This document shows positions 33,793-42,179 of a stretch of 64,000 nucleotides of DNA, in pieces. Positions within the stretch are counted from its first letter, which is position 1; the number at the start of each line of letters is the position of its first letter. Made by a program: the position numbers and the translations under genes. The notes beneath the pieces are model-generated. The model had not been told where the DNA came from. It made no database searches and saw only the letters and a list, made by a program, of their open reading frames with translations. Origin of the DNA: an uncultured Coprococcus sp. (GTDB lineage Bacteria; Bacillota; Clostridia; Lachnospirales; Lachnospiraceae); contig CAKQTZ010000006.1 in NCBI GenBank assembly GCA_934277375.1, positions 145,245-209,244 on the forward strand, given 5' to 3'.

Positions 33793-36564
33793 CTACACCA
33801 CCAGCCGGGCCTTTGCCCTGCCGGTTCTGTCCTTTTCCACCACTATCTGCTTGTCAATCTTCTCCTTGAGTTCAGTCACGTGCGATATTATTCCCACCAG
33901 CTTACGTCCCTCGGTCACGCTGACCAGCGCTTTGTATGCCTGTGGCAGAGTCTTTTCTGTATCAAGGGATCCAAAGCCCTCATCCACAAACATCGTATCT
34001 ATCTGAATTCCGCCAGCCGAAGCCTGCACCTCATCGGAGAGTCCAAGCGCAAGTGAAAGCGATGCCATGAATGACTCACCGCCAGAAAGCGACTTAACAT
34101 CTCGTCTGCTGCCGTTGTAATGATCCACAACACAGAGGTCAAGGCCGATCTGGCTTCTCTTGTCACTGCTGTCCGTCACACGCCCCAGCTCATACTGACC
34201 GTCTGACATCTTCAGGAATCTCAGGTTCGCGCGCTGAATTATCCTGTCAAAATACGACATCTGTATATATGCCTCTAGGTTTATCTTATTCTTGCCGGTT
34301 ACATTCCCCGAGGCGGTGTCATAAAGTGACTTCACACTGACGTATTCCTTTTCTTTTGACGAAAGTTCATCGGACTTCCTGCCGATATTCGCCATCGCCG
34401 TTTCATTTGCGCGGATGCGGCTGTTTCCATCCTGCATGAGAAGTCTGATCCTTCCAAGCTCATTTCTTGCTGCGACTTTATCTTCCTCAAGCTTGGCAAG
34501 TTCCAGCTTCTCTGCTGACTCCAGCGTGTCTGTCAGAGCCTTTATCTGTCCCTCCAGTGTCTTGATATTCTGGATCACAGCATTATATCTCTTCTCGGAG
34601 GCGTCAAACGAATCCTGCAGTTTCTTCGCGCTGCTAAGGATCTCGTTCATCTGCGTTTCCGCCTCACTTCGATTCCTGAATCTGAGCCCCGCGGCCAGTT
34701 CTGTCGCCTGTTCTCTGTCTGAGACAACCTTTGCCGTGAGCGCCGATATATTTCTCTCAAGCTCCGCCAGCTTCACCTGCATCCCCGCAAATGCTTCTTC
34801 CTCCTGAGGAAGTTTTGCAGCAAGCTCATCCCTTCTGCTGACCCTTTTACGTTCTGCCTCTATCTGTCTGTCAGTATCCGCGATCTTCTCATTGTAATAT
34901 CCGACATTCTTCTCGACCTTTTCCGGCAGACCTTCTATATCATCCGGGTTATCAAATTTCTTTCCAGCCTGCTCAATGATGCTGTTTCTTATCTCAGTTA
35001 CACTGGCGAGCTTTACCTTTGCATCCGTAGCACTGGCATTTGCTCTGTCACGGGCCTTGTCCGCATTTTTCTTCGCAGTCTCAAGCTGTGCCTCCGTAGG
35101 TGCTTCATTCGGCAGCTCCGCCAAATGCTTGTGTTCAGTGGCTCCGCATACAGGACACGCCTGTCCCTCTTTCAGATCCTTTGCAAGGATTCCCGCCTGG
35201 GCATTCCTGTACAGTGTACTCATATGCTCATACATATCCTGATTTCTGGTATACGTCTCGTTATCAAGCAGATACTGTTTCTGTGCTTTGTCCACCGCCT
35301 GCTTTCTTCTGCCGTATTCCATGAGCAGTCTGCTTATACCATTCAGATAGTCAACAGCGTCAGCCATCTTCTCCCTCGATGCCGTGATTGCAACTATTTT
35401 CTCCCCCGCATCCGCAAGCTGTGTCTGTTCCAGTCTCAGCTTTTCTATGCTCTTCTGTTTGTCTGTCACAAGCATTCTGCCCTTCTCGGCCTGTTCATTT
35501 TGCCTTTGCAGGAGCTGTTCCTCGTCTGCAATATTTTTTCGCTTCTCGTCCAGTTTCTCATAGTTTGGAAGCTCGTTATTTATAACTGCTGCCTGCCTTT
35601 GGAGCTCTTCCGTCTCTGGGAGCGCTTCCTTTGCCCTGTTTAACTCTGCCTCCGCCGCAGTTCTGTCATTCTGTACATTTGCAAGCTCCAAATGTGCCTT
35701 TTCAAGCTGCACTCTGGCTTTCTCTGTCTGCTGTGCCTTGCCTATCAGCGTGTCAAACTCCCCGACCCGGGTCTCAAGTGTACCGATCTGCTTCTCATAT
35801 GAATCCGTTCTTGCCTTCTCCGTTACAATAAGCTTTCCGATGAGTGTAATCACCTCATCAATTGGCATCTGGCCGTCCTTTGCCTTCTGGACACTGATCC
35901 CAAGAGGATCATCCTCTCCGCAGACTATTCCGGATATATACTGCTCTATACTCTTCTTCATATCGTCCCGTTCACTCTGAAGCTTTCTCGTCTCATCCTG
36001 AAGCCGCTTCTGCAGAACAAAATACCTCGATGTGTGGAAAAGCTTGCTGAATATCTTCTGTCTGTCCCCGGACTCCGCTACCAACAGTTCCTTGAACTCA
36101 CCCTGAGCAAGCATGGATATCTGCGAAAACTGCTCTCTGTCCACGCCCATCAATTCCTGAAGGTATGAATTGACCTTTGTCCTGTTGGCGATGACCGAGT
36201 CATCCGGCAGATACAGTTCTGCAGCCGCGTCCTGCTGGGTAGTGCCTTCGCCCTTTTTCTTTCTTCTCTCATAAGAAGGATTTCTTTTAACCCTGTATGT
36301 CTTCCCCATATGTTCAAATGTCAGTTCAACGTACGTATCTGTGTCCACATCAGCATACGTTGATCTCATCATCCTCGCATCACGGCTCGCTCCGCTCGGT
36401 TCATCATACAGCGCGTAACAGACGGCATCAAAGATCGTGGTTTTTCCCGCACCTGTATCCCCAGTTACCAGATACAAGCCTTCCGACCCAAGCTGTGCCA
36501 TATCAAGCGTCTGCACCCCCGCATATGGTCCAAATGCCGACATTGTAAGATTTAGTGGTCTCAT
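33793..36564 (-). CDS. sbcC: SbcC, nuclease complex ATPase (Rad50 homologue)
   Basis: The 923-residue SMC-like protein has Walker A TGDTGAGKTT near residue 32, long coiled coils, and a zinc hook GQACPVCG near residue 470. The closing half has signature LSGGESFMASLSLALGLSD and Walker B MFVDEGFGSLD. With SbcD it opens and trims DNA hairpins and protein-blocked ends. The ATG shares its A with the sbcD stop (TGATG), with GGAGG upstream, so the pair is translationally coupled. An upstream ATG that would include the ribosome site is rejected. Confidence 0.97.
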   Translation of the reverse strand: MRPLNLTMSAFGPYAGVQTLDMAQLGSEGLYLVTGDTGAGKTTIFDAVCYALYDEPSGASRDARMMRSTYADVDTDTYVELTFEHMGKTYRVKRNPSYERRKKKGEGTTQQDAAAELYLPDDSVIANRTKVNSYLQELMGVDREQFSQISMLAQGEFKELLVAESGDRQKIFSKLFHTSRYFVLQKRLQDETRKLQSERDDMKKSIEQYISGIVCGEDDPLGISVQKAKDGQMPIDEVITLIGKLIVTEKARTDSYEKQIGTLETRVGEFDTLIGKAQQTEKARVQLEKAHLELANVQNDRTAAEAELNRAKEALPETEELQRQAAVINNELPNYEKLDEKRKNIADEEQLLQRQNEQAEKGRMLVTDKQKSIEKLRLEQTQLADAGEKIVAITASREKMADAVDYLNGISRLLMEYGRRKQAVDKAQKQYLLDNETYTRNQDMYEHMSTLYRNAQAGILAKDLKEGQACPVCGATEHKHLAELPNEAPTEAQLETAKKNADKARDRANASATDAKVKLASVTEIRNSIIEQAGKKFDNPDDIEGLPEKVEKNVGYYNEKIADTDRQIEAERKRVSRRDELAAKLPQEEEAFAGMQVKLAELERNISALTAKVVSDREQATELAAGLRFRNRSEAETQMNEILSSAKKLQDSFDASEKRYNAVIQNIKTLEGQIKALTDTLESAEKLELAKLEEDKVAARNELGRIRLLMQDGNSRIRANETAMANIGRKSDELSSKEKEYVSVKSLYDTASGNVTGKNKINLEAYIQMSYFDRIIQRANLRFLKMSDGQYELGRVTDSSDKRSQIGLDLCVVDHYNGSRRDVKSLSGGESFMASLSLALGLSDEVQASAGGIQIDTMFVDEGFGSLDTEKTLPQAYKALVSVTEGRKLVGIISHVTELKEKIDKQIVVEKDRTGRAKARLVV

Positions 36565-37733
36565 CACCAGACCTCCTTCCATATAGAGTCTATGATATCC
36601 TGAACAAAACTCCTCTGTTCATCACTCATTTCCTGGTTGTTCTGCTTCTCATACAACTCTCCAAACAGATCTATGGGCTTTTTCCCTTCAAGCACAGCTC
36701 CATCGTCTATCGTCTGTGTCACACGGGTTCGTGTGTTGTCATATCCCAGCTTCATCACATTTGGATATACCGTTCTGAGCTTGCCCAAAGCATCCGGCAC
36801 GTCATCCTCGTCCGTGAGGACCACATACAGATAATCATCCACAGCCGTTCCCTCATAGTTTCGCCTGTCCATCAGCTCGTCAAATGTTCCCTTTACCTCT
36901 CGCAGCTCATGCATCGGAACAAGCGGAACAGTCCTTATCTCTATTTTCTTGTTCTCAGGAATGTCAACAACCGTCACAGATTTCGTATGCTTAGCCTCAG
37001 AGAGTGAATACTTAAGCGGTGTTCCGCAATATCTGACAGTCTCCCTGCCCACTTTCTGCGGCCCATGTATATGCCCCAGCGCCACATAGTCAAATGAGTC
37101 AAATACCGACACATCCACATTGTCCAGACCGCCCACATTCTCCTCCGACTCCGAGCGCACAGCCCCGGTCACAAACTGGTGAGCCACCAGGATATTTGTC
37201 GCTTTCTCATCGATATCCATGTGCTCCACCGCCACACGGCAGGCATCCTTGTAATCCTTTATATCATCCGCCTCATCAGGGAACACCGCTCTGACCATTG
37301 CCGGCTTCACAAATGGCAGCATATATATGTTCACCATCTGTCCTTTTCCGTCCTCCAGCTTATATGGTCTGACCAGCCCCTCTCCCATCCTGGCTATCTG
37401 TGCCGAATCATATACCGGCGATATATGGATTCCACTGAGATCAATCAGACTTGATGCAAATGCCAGCTTGGCCGCCGAGTCATGGTTGCCGCTGATGATA
37501 TACACCTGCAGCTTTCTCTTTGCAAGCGATGTCAGGAAGCTGTCCAACAGCTTCACCGCCTCCTCGCTCGGCACTGACTTATCATAGACATCCCCAGCTA
37601 TGATGACTCCATCCGGCTGCTCATCATCGATGATACCCAGTATTTCTTTTAATATATATTCCTGATCCTCCAGCATGGAAAATTCATTTACACGCTTTCC
37701 TATGTGAAGATCCGATATATGAACTAAACGCAT
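36564..37733 (-). CDS. sbcD: SbcD, exonuclease subunit (Mre11 homologue)
   Basis: The 389-residue phosphoesterase has the metal-binding motifs DLHIGK (residue 8), GDVYDK, SGNHDS and GHIHGPQ. It supplies the nuclease of the SbcCD complex, which acts on double-strand ends and hairpins in the cytoplasm. The start at 37731-37733 has AAAGGAGG upstream; the open frame continues 26 codons before it without similarity. In a genome rich in palindromic repeats, as this window suggests, SbcCD may be especially relevant. Confidence 0.96.
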   Translation of the reverse strand: MRLVHISDLHIGKRVNEFSMLEDQEYILKEILGIIDDEQPDGVIIAGDVYDKSVPSEEAVKLLDSFLTSLAKRKLQVYIISGNHDSAAKLAFASSLIDLSGIHISPVYDSAQIARMGEGLVRPYKLEDGKGQMVNIYMLPFVKPAMVRAVFPDEADDIKDYKDACRVAVEHMDIDEKATNILVAHQFVTGAVRSESEENVGGLDNVDVSVFDSFDYVALGHIHGPQKVGRETVRYCGTPLKYSLSEAKHTKSVTVVDIPENKKIEIRTVPLVPMHELREVKGTFDELMDRRNYEGTAVDDYLYVVLTDEDDVPDALGKLRTVYPNVMKLGYDNTRTRVTQTIDDGAVLEGKKPIDLFGELYEKQNNQEMSDEQRSFVQDIIDSIWKEVW

Positions 37734-37780
37734 GTAGAAGCCTCCTTTGATAAACAAATATATATTACAGTTTAGCACAA

Positions 37781-37854
37781 ATGTCATATTCGAGGAAATG
37801 ACATTATGCACACAAAGAGTAAAATGTCAACTGGCTCATTGCAACATTTGACAT
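37781..37854. promoter_or_regulatory. Array of four TGTCA/TGACA half-sites between sbcD and a small gene
   Basis: ATGTCAT (37781), ATGACAT (37798), ATGTCAA (37824) and TTGACAT (37848) form two inverted pairs in the divergent region. The last overlaps the -35 of the small gene. Confidence 0.4.
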
Positions 37855-37874
37855 ATTATTATTTTTGATATAAT
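37848..37874 (+). promoter_or_regulatory. Promoter of the 69-residue gene
   Basis: Perfect hexamers TTGACA (37848-37853) and TATAAT (37869-37874) are separated by only 15 bases, shorter than the optimum of 17. Confidence 0.6.
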
Positions 37875-37931
37875 AAAGAGAATTATTAAATTTATTTAAT
37901 ATCCGAGATGCTAAAGGAGCGTGATACACCA

Positions 37932-38141
37932 ATGAGCAACGCACGAAATTGGTTTAAGGCCAGAAAAACTGATGAATACACAGACGAAAACCATACTGAG
38001 GAAAAGAATTCTATGAAGGAAGCTATGAGCATTGCACAGGACGAAAAGTTCACAGACCCTGCCCAGCTTGAAGCATTGGGTTTTGACAAGGAAATAGCCC
38101 GAAGCACTATAGTAATTCTTAAAGAACTTGGCATTGTATAA
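37932..38141 (+). CDS. Small acidic protein of unknown function (69 aa)
   Basis: The 69-residue product begins MSNARNWFKARKTDEY, continues with an Asp/Glu-rich stretch and ends with two predicted helices (DPAQLEALGFDKEIARSTIVILKELGIV). It has no membrane segment or Cys. I do not recognise a family. A consensus promoter, AAAGGAG ribosome site and a following hairpin at 38153-38204 argue that it is a real, expressed gene. It is one of few plus-strand genes here, divergent from sbcDC and convergent with the aldo/keto reductase. Confidence 0.75.
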   Translation: MSNARNWFKARKTDEYTDENHTEEKNSMKEAMSIAQDEKFTDPAQLEALGFDKEIARSTIVILKELGIV

Positions 38142-38152
38142 TCTCAAGGCAC

Positions 38153-38204
38153 ATAAAGTCTCCGGACAGTCTGTTCACAAAAACAGAATACCCGGAGGCT
38201 TTAT
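38153..38204. terminator. Bidirectional hairpin between convergent genes
   Basis: Arms ATAAAGTCTCCGG (38153-38165) and CCGGAGGCTTTAT (38192-38204) pair with one mismatch, with an inner CTGTT/AACAG pairing. It lies between the small plus-strand gene and the minus-strand reductase gene; T-runs are short on both sides. Confidence 0.6.
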
Positions 38205-38233
38205 CAACTTCATCGCGTATAAAACATATCTAC

Positions 38234-39238
38234 CTACTTCTTGTCATCTATTATCAAAACGCCCTGTGGCGGGTTCGCATTTATCGCACCGACCACCGGA
38301 TGAGGAACATACAGCTCTTCCAGGTATGCCACATCCTCCGCTGTGAGCTTTACGTCAAATGCTCCAACCGCATCATCGAGATAACCTGTCTTTGTCGCGC
38401 CAATTATCGGAGCTGTCACTCCCTTTGCCCACTGCCATGCTATGGCTATCTGTGACATCTTGCAGTTATATTTTTCTGCCAGTTCATGAACTCTGTTCAC
38501 CACCTGCATGTCATAGTGCTCCATCTTGTCGTATTTGCCCTTTGCCGCACGATCTGTCTTGCTTCTTATGGATTCGCTGTTCCACACATTCCTCGCCAGA
38601 TGACCTGCCGCCAGTGGACTGTATGGCATGAGCATTACATTCATCTGCTTGCATATAGGTATAAGTTCTCTCTCATCCTCCCTGTAGAGCAGATTGTAGT
38701 GATCTTCCATGGCTGCAAATGGTGTCCAGCCGTTATCCCTAGCCGCCATCTGCATATTATAAAACTGATATCCGTACATAGCTGACGCTCCAAGCGCCCT
38801 TACTTTTCCAGCCTTAACCAGACCATCAAGAGCCTCCATCGTCTCCTCTATAGGTGTATCGTAGTCAAATCTGTGTATTATGTACAGATCAAGATAATCC
38901 GTTCCAAGCCTCTTCAAAGTACCATCTATCTCTCTGTATATAGCTTCTTTTGACAATCTGCCCTCGTTGAAATATACCTTTGAAGCTATAACCACTTTGT
39001 CTCTTGTAATGTTGTTCTTTATCGCTTTTCCCAGATACTCCTCACTGGTACCCCCTGAGTAACAGTTGGCAGTGTCAAAGAAATTGATGCCCAGATCAAG
39101 AGCATGCTTTACCATATCATTTGTCTGATCCTCATCAAGTGTCCAGTCGTGCATAACCCCAGCCTTGCCAAAGCTCATGCATCCAATACACAGCTTGGAC
39201 ACTTCTATGTCCGTGCTTCCTACCTTTGCATATTCCAT
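38234..39238 (-). CDS. Aldo/keto reductase
   Basis: The 334-residue barrel enzyme has the catalytic tetrad Asp55, Tyr60 (FDTANCY), Lys87 (ASKVY) and His122 (YIIHRFD), and NADPH-site residues near ATKTG. It reduces aldehydes or ketones in the cytoplasm; similarity is to the YajO/AKR11-12 type group. It starts 12 bases after the truncated flavoprotein frame and would be transcribed from the MerR-type promoter at 39630-39660, which suggests induction by an electrophile or oxidative signal. The regulator gene is not in this window. Confidence 0.92.
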   Translation of the reverse strand: MEYAKVGSTDIEVSKLCIGCMSFGKAGVMHDWTLDEDQTNDMVKHALDLGINFFDTANCYSGGTSEEYLGKAIKNNITRDKVVIASKVYFNEGRLSKEAIYREIDGTLKRLGTDYLDLYIIHRFDYDTPIEETMEALDGLVKAGKVRALGASAMYGYQFYNMQMAARDNGWTPFAAMEDHYNLLYREDERELIPICKQMNVMLMPYSPLAAGHLARNVWNSESIRSKTDRAAKGKYDKMEHYDMQVVNRVHELAEKYNCKMSQIAIAWQWAKGVTAPIIGATKTGYLDDAVGAFDVKLTAEDVAYLEELYVPHPVVGAINANPPQGVLIIDDKK

Positions 39239-39250
39239 ATCTAATACCTC

Positions 39251-39625
39251 CTATACATTAGTTCCCATCTCATAGGCCTGATCAAGCGCTGCATGTCCTG
39301 CAATCTCGCCCATGCCATCCACTCCGCCGGCAAATACCGTTCCCGCAAGGTGGCATTTCTCAAAGCATGCGATCCAGCCCTCAAGCCCATGTATCGCCCG
39401 CTCGTCCACACCGGGCTCATCCTCAGCCGCAGTTGACATGAAATATATGTCCCTGAACTTATAATCCAATGAGTACAGGGAATTAGCACGGTCGAGCAGA
39501 GTCTTCATCTGTCCAGCCATCTCATAATAGTATATCGGACTTGCAAATGCTATGACATCCGAGCTTCTCATCTGCTCTGCCAGCTCTATGGCATCATCCT
39601 TGATCACACACTTACCTACAGCCAC
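39251..39625 (-). pseudogene. Truncated NAD(P)H-dependent FMN oxidoreductase (flavodoxin fold)
   Basis: The 124-codon frame starts in the middle of the family: GKCVIKDD is normally about residue 60, followed by AFASPIYYYEMAGQMKTLLDR and the rest to the end. The amino-terminal flavin-phosphate loop (SPRxxGNT type) is missing. Upstream there is no ribosome site; instead a promoter -10 ends 4 bases before the GTG. A deletion appears to have joined the promoter directly to the gene interior. Not expected to yield a working enzyme, though the downstream reductase can still be transcribed. Confidence 0.75.
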
Positions 39626-39629
39626 TTAG

Positions 39630-39660
39630 AGTGTATCATATGGAGTTCGCTCCAAGGCAA
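39630..39660 (-). promoter_or_regulatory. MerR-type promoter/operator for the reductase operon
   Basis: Minus-strand -35 TTGCCT (39655-39660) and -10 TACACT (39630-39635) are 19 bases apart. Between them lies the dyad TGGAG-4-CTCCA (39641-39654). A 19-base spacer filled by such a dyad is the hallmark of promoters activated by MerR-family proteins. Confidence 0.75.
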
Positions 39661-39690
39661 GTACTTCTAGCACATTTACTTGTAAAATGT

Positions 39691-39723
39691 AAAACTTAAT
39701 TCCCGATTATAAAACTTAATTCC
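39691..39723. repeat. 13-base direct repeat with 20-base period
   Basis: AAAACTTAATTCC occurs at 39691-39703 and 39711-39723. The surrounding 39661-39870 holds no gene that I can see apart from this; it may mark a former insertion or deletion edge next to the truncated flavoprotein gene. Confidence 0.6.
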
Positions 39724-39870
39724 GGGTAGCTGACGTTAGTCTTACATGCTATTCATAGATGCAGTGGATTCCTCCCATTTTATCTAAGGAGGATATTTCC
39801 CTCAATCATATTTAATAGTAATCCGTCATACACTGTGTAATAGAGCACCTGTTTCATGGGAGAATTCTCT

Positions 39871-40389
39871 ATGACAATCACTACCAGACTCAACCTTTTC
39901 CGCTTTATCTTCATTTCGATTCTTGGAGTCCTGCTACACTTCACCTACGAATGGTCGGGAGACAATCCCGCAGTCGGACTGTTCTCAGCAGTGAACGAGT
40001 CAACCTGGGAGCACCTGAAACTCATATTTTTCCCTATGCTCCTTCTTACAATGATTGAATTTCTCTGGGCGCATTTACAAGAAAAGTCCCTGCCGGGAAA
40101 CTATCTTCCAGCAAGGACTATCGGTATCCTGTCAGGTATGGCATTCATTGTGATCGTGTTCTACACACTAAACGGTGTTCTAGGCAGGAATTATGAGTTT
40201 CTGAATATCGCACTTTATTTCGCCGGAGTAATATATGCACTGAGAACCGAGAACAGATTATATTCCAGACAAGTCTACATAAACGACTACGTATCCATGA
40301 CCATACTGGCTATTTTCGCAGTTGCATTCTTTGCATTTACCAAATATCCACCTGAACTGGGGATATTTGCGGATCCTACAACAGATTAA
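39871..40389 (+). CDS. DUF6512-like integral membrane protein
   Basis: The 172-residue protein has about five membrane segments and the family-like stretch LHFTYEWSGDNPAVGLFSAVNESTWEHLKL near residue 20, which contains conserved His, Glu and Trp residues facing the membrane interface. Function is unknown. The ATG at 39871 follows GGGAGAA; an ATG 15 bases earlier would contain that site. It is convergent with the DUF1294 gene and overlaps its end by 14 bases. Confidence 0.82.
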   Translation: MTITTRLNLFRFIFISILGVLLHFTYEWSGDNPAVGLFSAVNESTWEHLKLIFFPMLLLTMIEFLWAHLQEKSLPGNYLPARTIGILSGMAFIVIVFYTLNGVLGRNYEFLNIALYFAGVIYALRTENRLYSRQVYINDYVSMTILAIFAVAFFAFTKYPPELGIFADPTTD

Positions 40390-40954
40390 CCACACACATC
40401 AAAAGCACCACCTGCATCACAAGTATAAGTGGCACTCCAACAGAGAAATAATTCTTCCTTATCTTGTGCCTGAACACCACCATTCCAAGCAAGGCACCGA
40501 TACTTCCACCAGCAAATGCCATGCCGAGCAGGACAGCTATAGGTATCCTGTATCCTCCCTTGACCGCTCTGTATTTGTCAATCCCGAACATGACAAATGT
40601 TACAACACTCATTGCCACAACGAACCACAATGTCCATCTGTATTCCACAAACACATTCCAGAATGCAAAGTTCAATTTGCCCGCAGGTCTGAGCTTCCAA
40701 GTCATGAACACCGCAAGCTCTATCACACATACGCACACCGTGAACACCCTCAGCATCATATTCGTCTTGGAGGCCGTCCTGTCACACAGTGCAAACGCGA
40801 TGATCATGCCAGGGGCACCTCCGGCAATGGCTATTATCCCCAACAGGACACTGAGCGCCTTATGGCTTGTTCTCCTGCGTCTCGCGGCCGTCACTCCGTC
40901 AAGGACAGCTCCCAGTATATTTATACATATCAGATATATAATGATTTTATCCAT
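40376..40954 (-). CDS. DUF1294 family membrane protein
   Basis: The 192-residue protein has about six membrane helices. The DUF1294 signature FGIDKYRAVKGGYRIP...GGSIGALLGMVVFRHKIRK is in the second half, and a degenerate copy (ARRRRTSHKALSVLLGIIAIAGGAPGMIIAFAL) in the first, so it looks like an internal duplication. Molecular function is unknown. It overlaps the convergent DUF6512 gene by 14 bases. Confidence 0.85.
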   Translation of the reverse strand: MDKIIIYLICINILGAVLDGVTAARRRRTSHKALSVLLGIIAIAGGAPGMIIAFALCDRTASKTNMMLRVFTVCVCVIELAVFMTWKLRPAGKLNFAFWNVFVEYRWTLWFVVAMSVVTFVMFGIDKYRAVKGGYRIPIAVLLGMAFAGGSIGALLGMVVFRHKIRKNYFSVGVPLILVMQVVLLMCVVNLL

Positions 40955-40985
40955 AAAATCTACCTTCTGGTCATTTTTCTGATTC

Positions 40986-42179
40986 TTATTCTACCACAAT
41001 AACATCCTTCAGAATGTATGCAAATGTTGGTGCAGAACAATTCTTATTCTCAATATACTCATTATTCAGATCATAGGTATCGTCCGGATCATCAGGATTT
41101 ACACCTGTATAATTTCCCTGGAACACGTGAATATTACCACTCTGAAATCCTTCTACAAGTTCATCCACCTTTTCTGCTGTTCCATCAGCAGCTACAACCT
41201 CATTCAGCTCCAGCATCTCTACCCAGCCCTCATCAAATCCGGCTCCAATATCCCTGCCATTTACATTGCCATTTACTGTCTGTTCAATATCACGTTCATT
41301 GACCACGGCATCCACAGCCTCACACATATATGGAATCCAGTTGATCTTACAACCTGTCAGATATGTTGTAGGTGCTACATCGGCCATACTCTGATTGTAT
41401 GACGCAATGTACACCTCTCTGTCTTTATCAGTCTCCTCACACGCCACCGCCGGTCCGGTTGTATCAGAATGCTGGGACAAAATTATACAACCCTCATTTA
41501 TAAGATCTTTTGCGCATTTTTTCTCAAGTATATAATCATCCCATGTATTGGTATAACGAACCGTCATGGTCGCCTCTGGAACCACAGATCTCACACCCAG
41601 AAAGAACGCCGTGTATCCTGATATCACCTCCGCATATGGATATGCACCCACATATCCAACCTTCGCTTCATCAGCATTTATCCGTCCGTCATCTATCAGC
41701 TCTGCAAGCTTCATGCCTGCCACAACCCCTGATATGTATCTGCCCTGATATATCGCCCCCATAAAGGTATGGTAATTTGACAGTACAGGATCAGTGTTTG
41801 CATTTGCACACGTAGCCTGACAGAATTGTATATCAGGATATGCTTCCGCATATGTCTTCATAGTCTCTCCATATCCATAACTGGTTCCAAATATAATGTC
41901 GCACTTTTCAGACACAAGCTCCTCAAGTGCTGCGCTCTCGCTTCCCTCAGGGATATTGTACTTCACCAGAATTTTTACCCTGTCACCATATTTGTCTTCT
42001 ATTGCATTCTGCGCCTTAACAAAATTCAAAGTGTATGCTGTACTCTCATCTCCAACATATATTATCCCAACTTTAATATCACGGTCGGCATTCTTGTCTA
42101 TCAAAATACGATTCACGCATATTATCCCCATGATCGCAATACACACACTGATCAGTGTAATCAGAATGACTCTCCTCAT
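40986..42179 (-). CDS. BMP/PnrA-family substrate-binding protein coupled to the HD-GYP receptor
   Basis: The 397-residue protein has an amino-terminal membrane anchor or signal (ILITLISVCIAIMGIICV) without a clear lipobox. A BMP-type periplasmic-binding fold follows: VGIIYVGDESTAYTLNFVKA, CDIIFGTSYGYGETM, GAIYQGRYISGVVAGMKLAE, ADEAKVGYVGAYPYAEVISGYTAFFLG. BMP proteins bind nucleosides or related ligands. Its ATG overlaps the stop of the HD-GYP receptor gene by four bases (ATGA), so the two are translated together. No ABC ATPase or permease is nearby; the likely role is to present a ligand to the receptor, which is inference. Confidence 0.88.
   Translation of the reverse strand: MRRVILITLISVCIAIMGIICVNRILIDKNADRDIKVGIIYVGDESTAYTLNFVKAQNAIEDKYGDRVKILVKYNIPEGSESAALEELVSEKCDIIFGTSYGYGETMKTYAEAYPDIQFCQATCANANTDPVLSNYHTFMGAIYQGRYISGVVAGMKLAELIDDGRINADEAKVGYVGAYPYAEVISGYTAFFLGVRSVVPEATMTVRYTNTWDDYILEKKCAKDLINEGCIILSQHSDTTGPAVACEETDKDREVYIASYNQSMADVAPTTYLTGCKINWIPYMCEAVDAVVNERDIEQTVNGNVNGRDIGAGFDEGWVEMLELNEVVAADGTAEKVDELVEGFQSGNIHVFQGNYTGVNPDDPDDTYDLNNEYIENKNCSAPTFAYILKDVIVVE

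Noticed and set aside
40322..41002. Plus-strand frame of 226 codons
   Set aside because: His/Ser/Pro-rich translation antisense to the DUF1294 gene, with no start signal.
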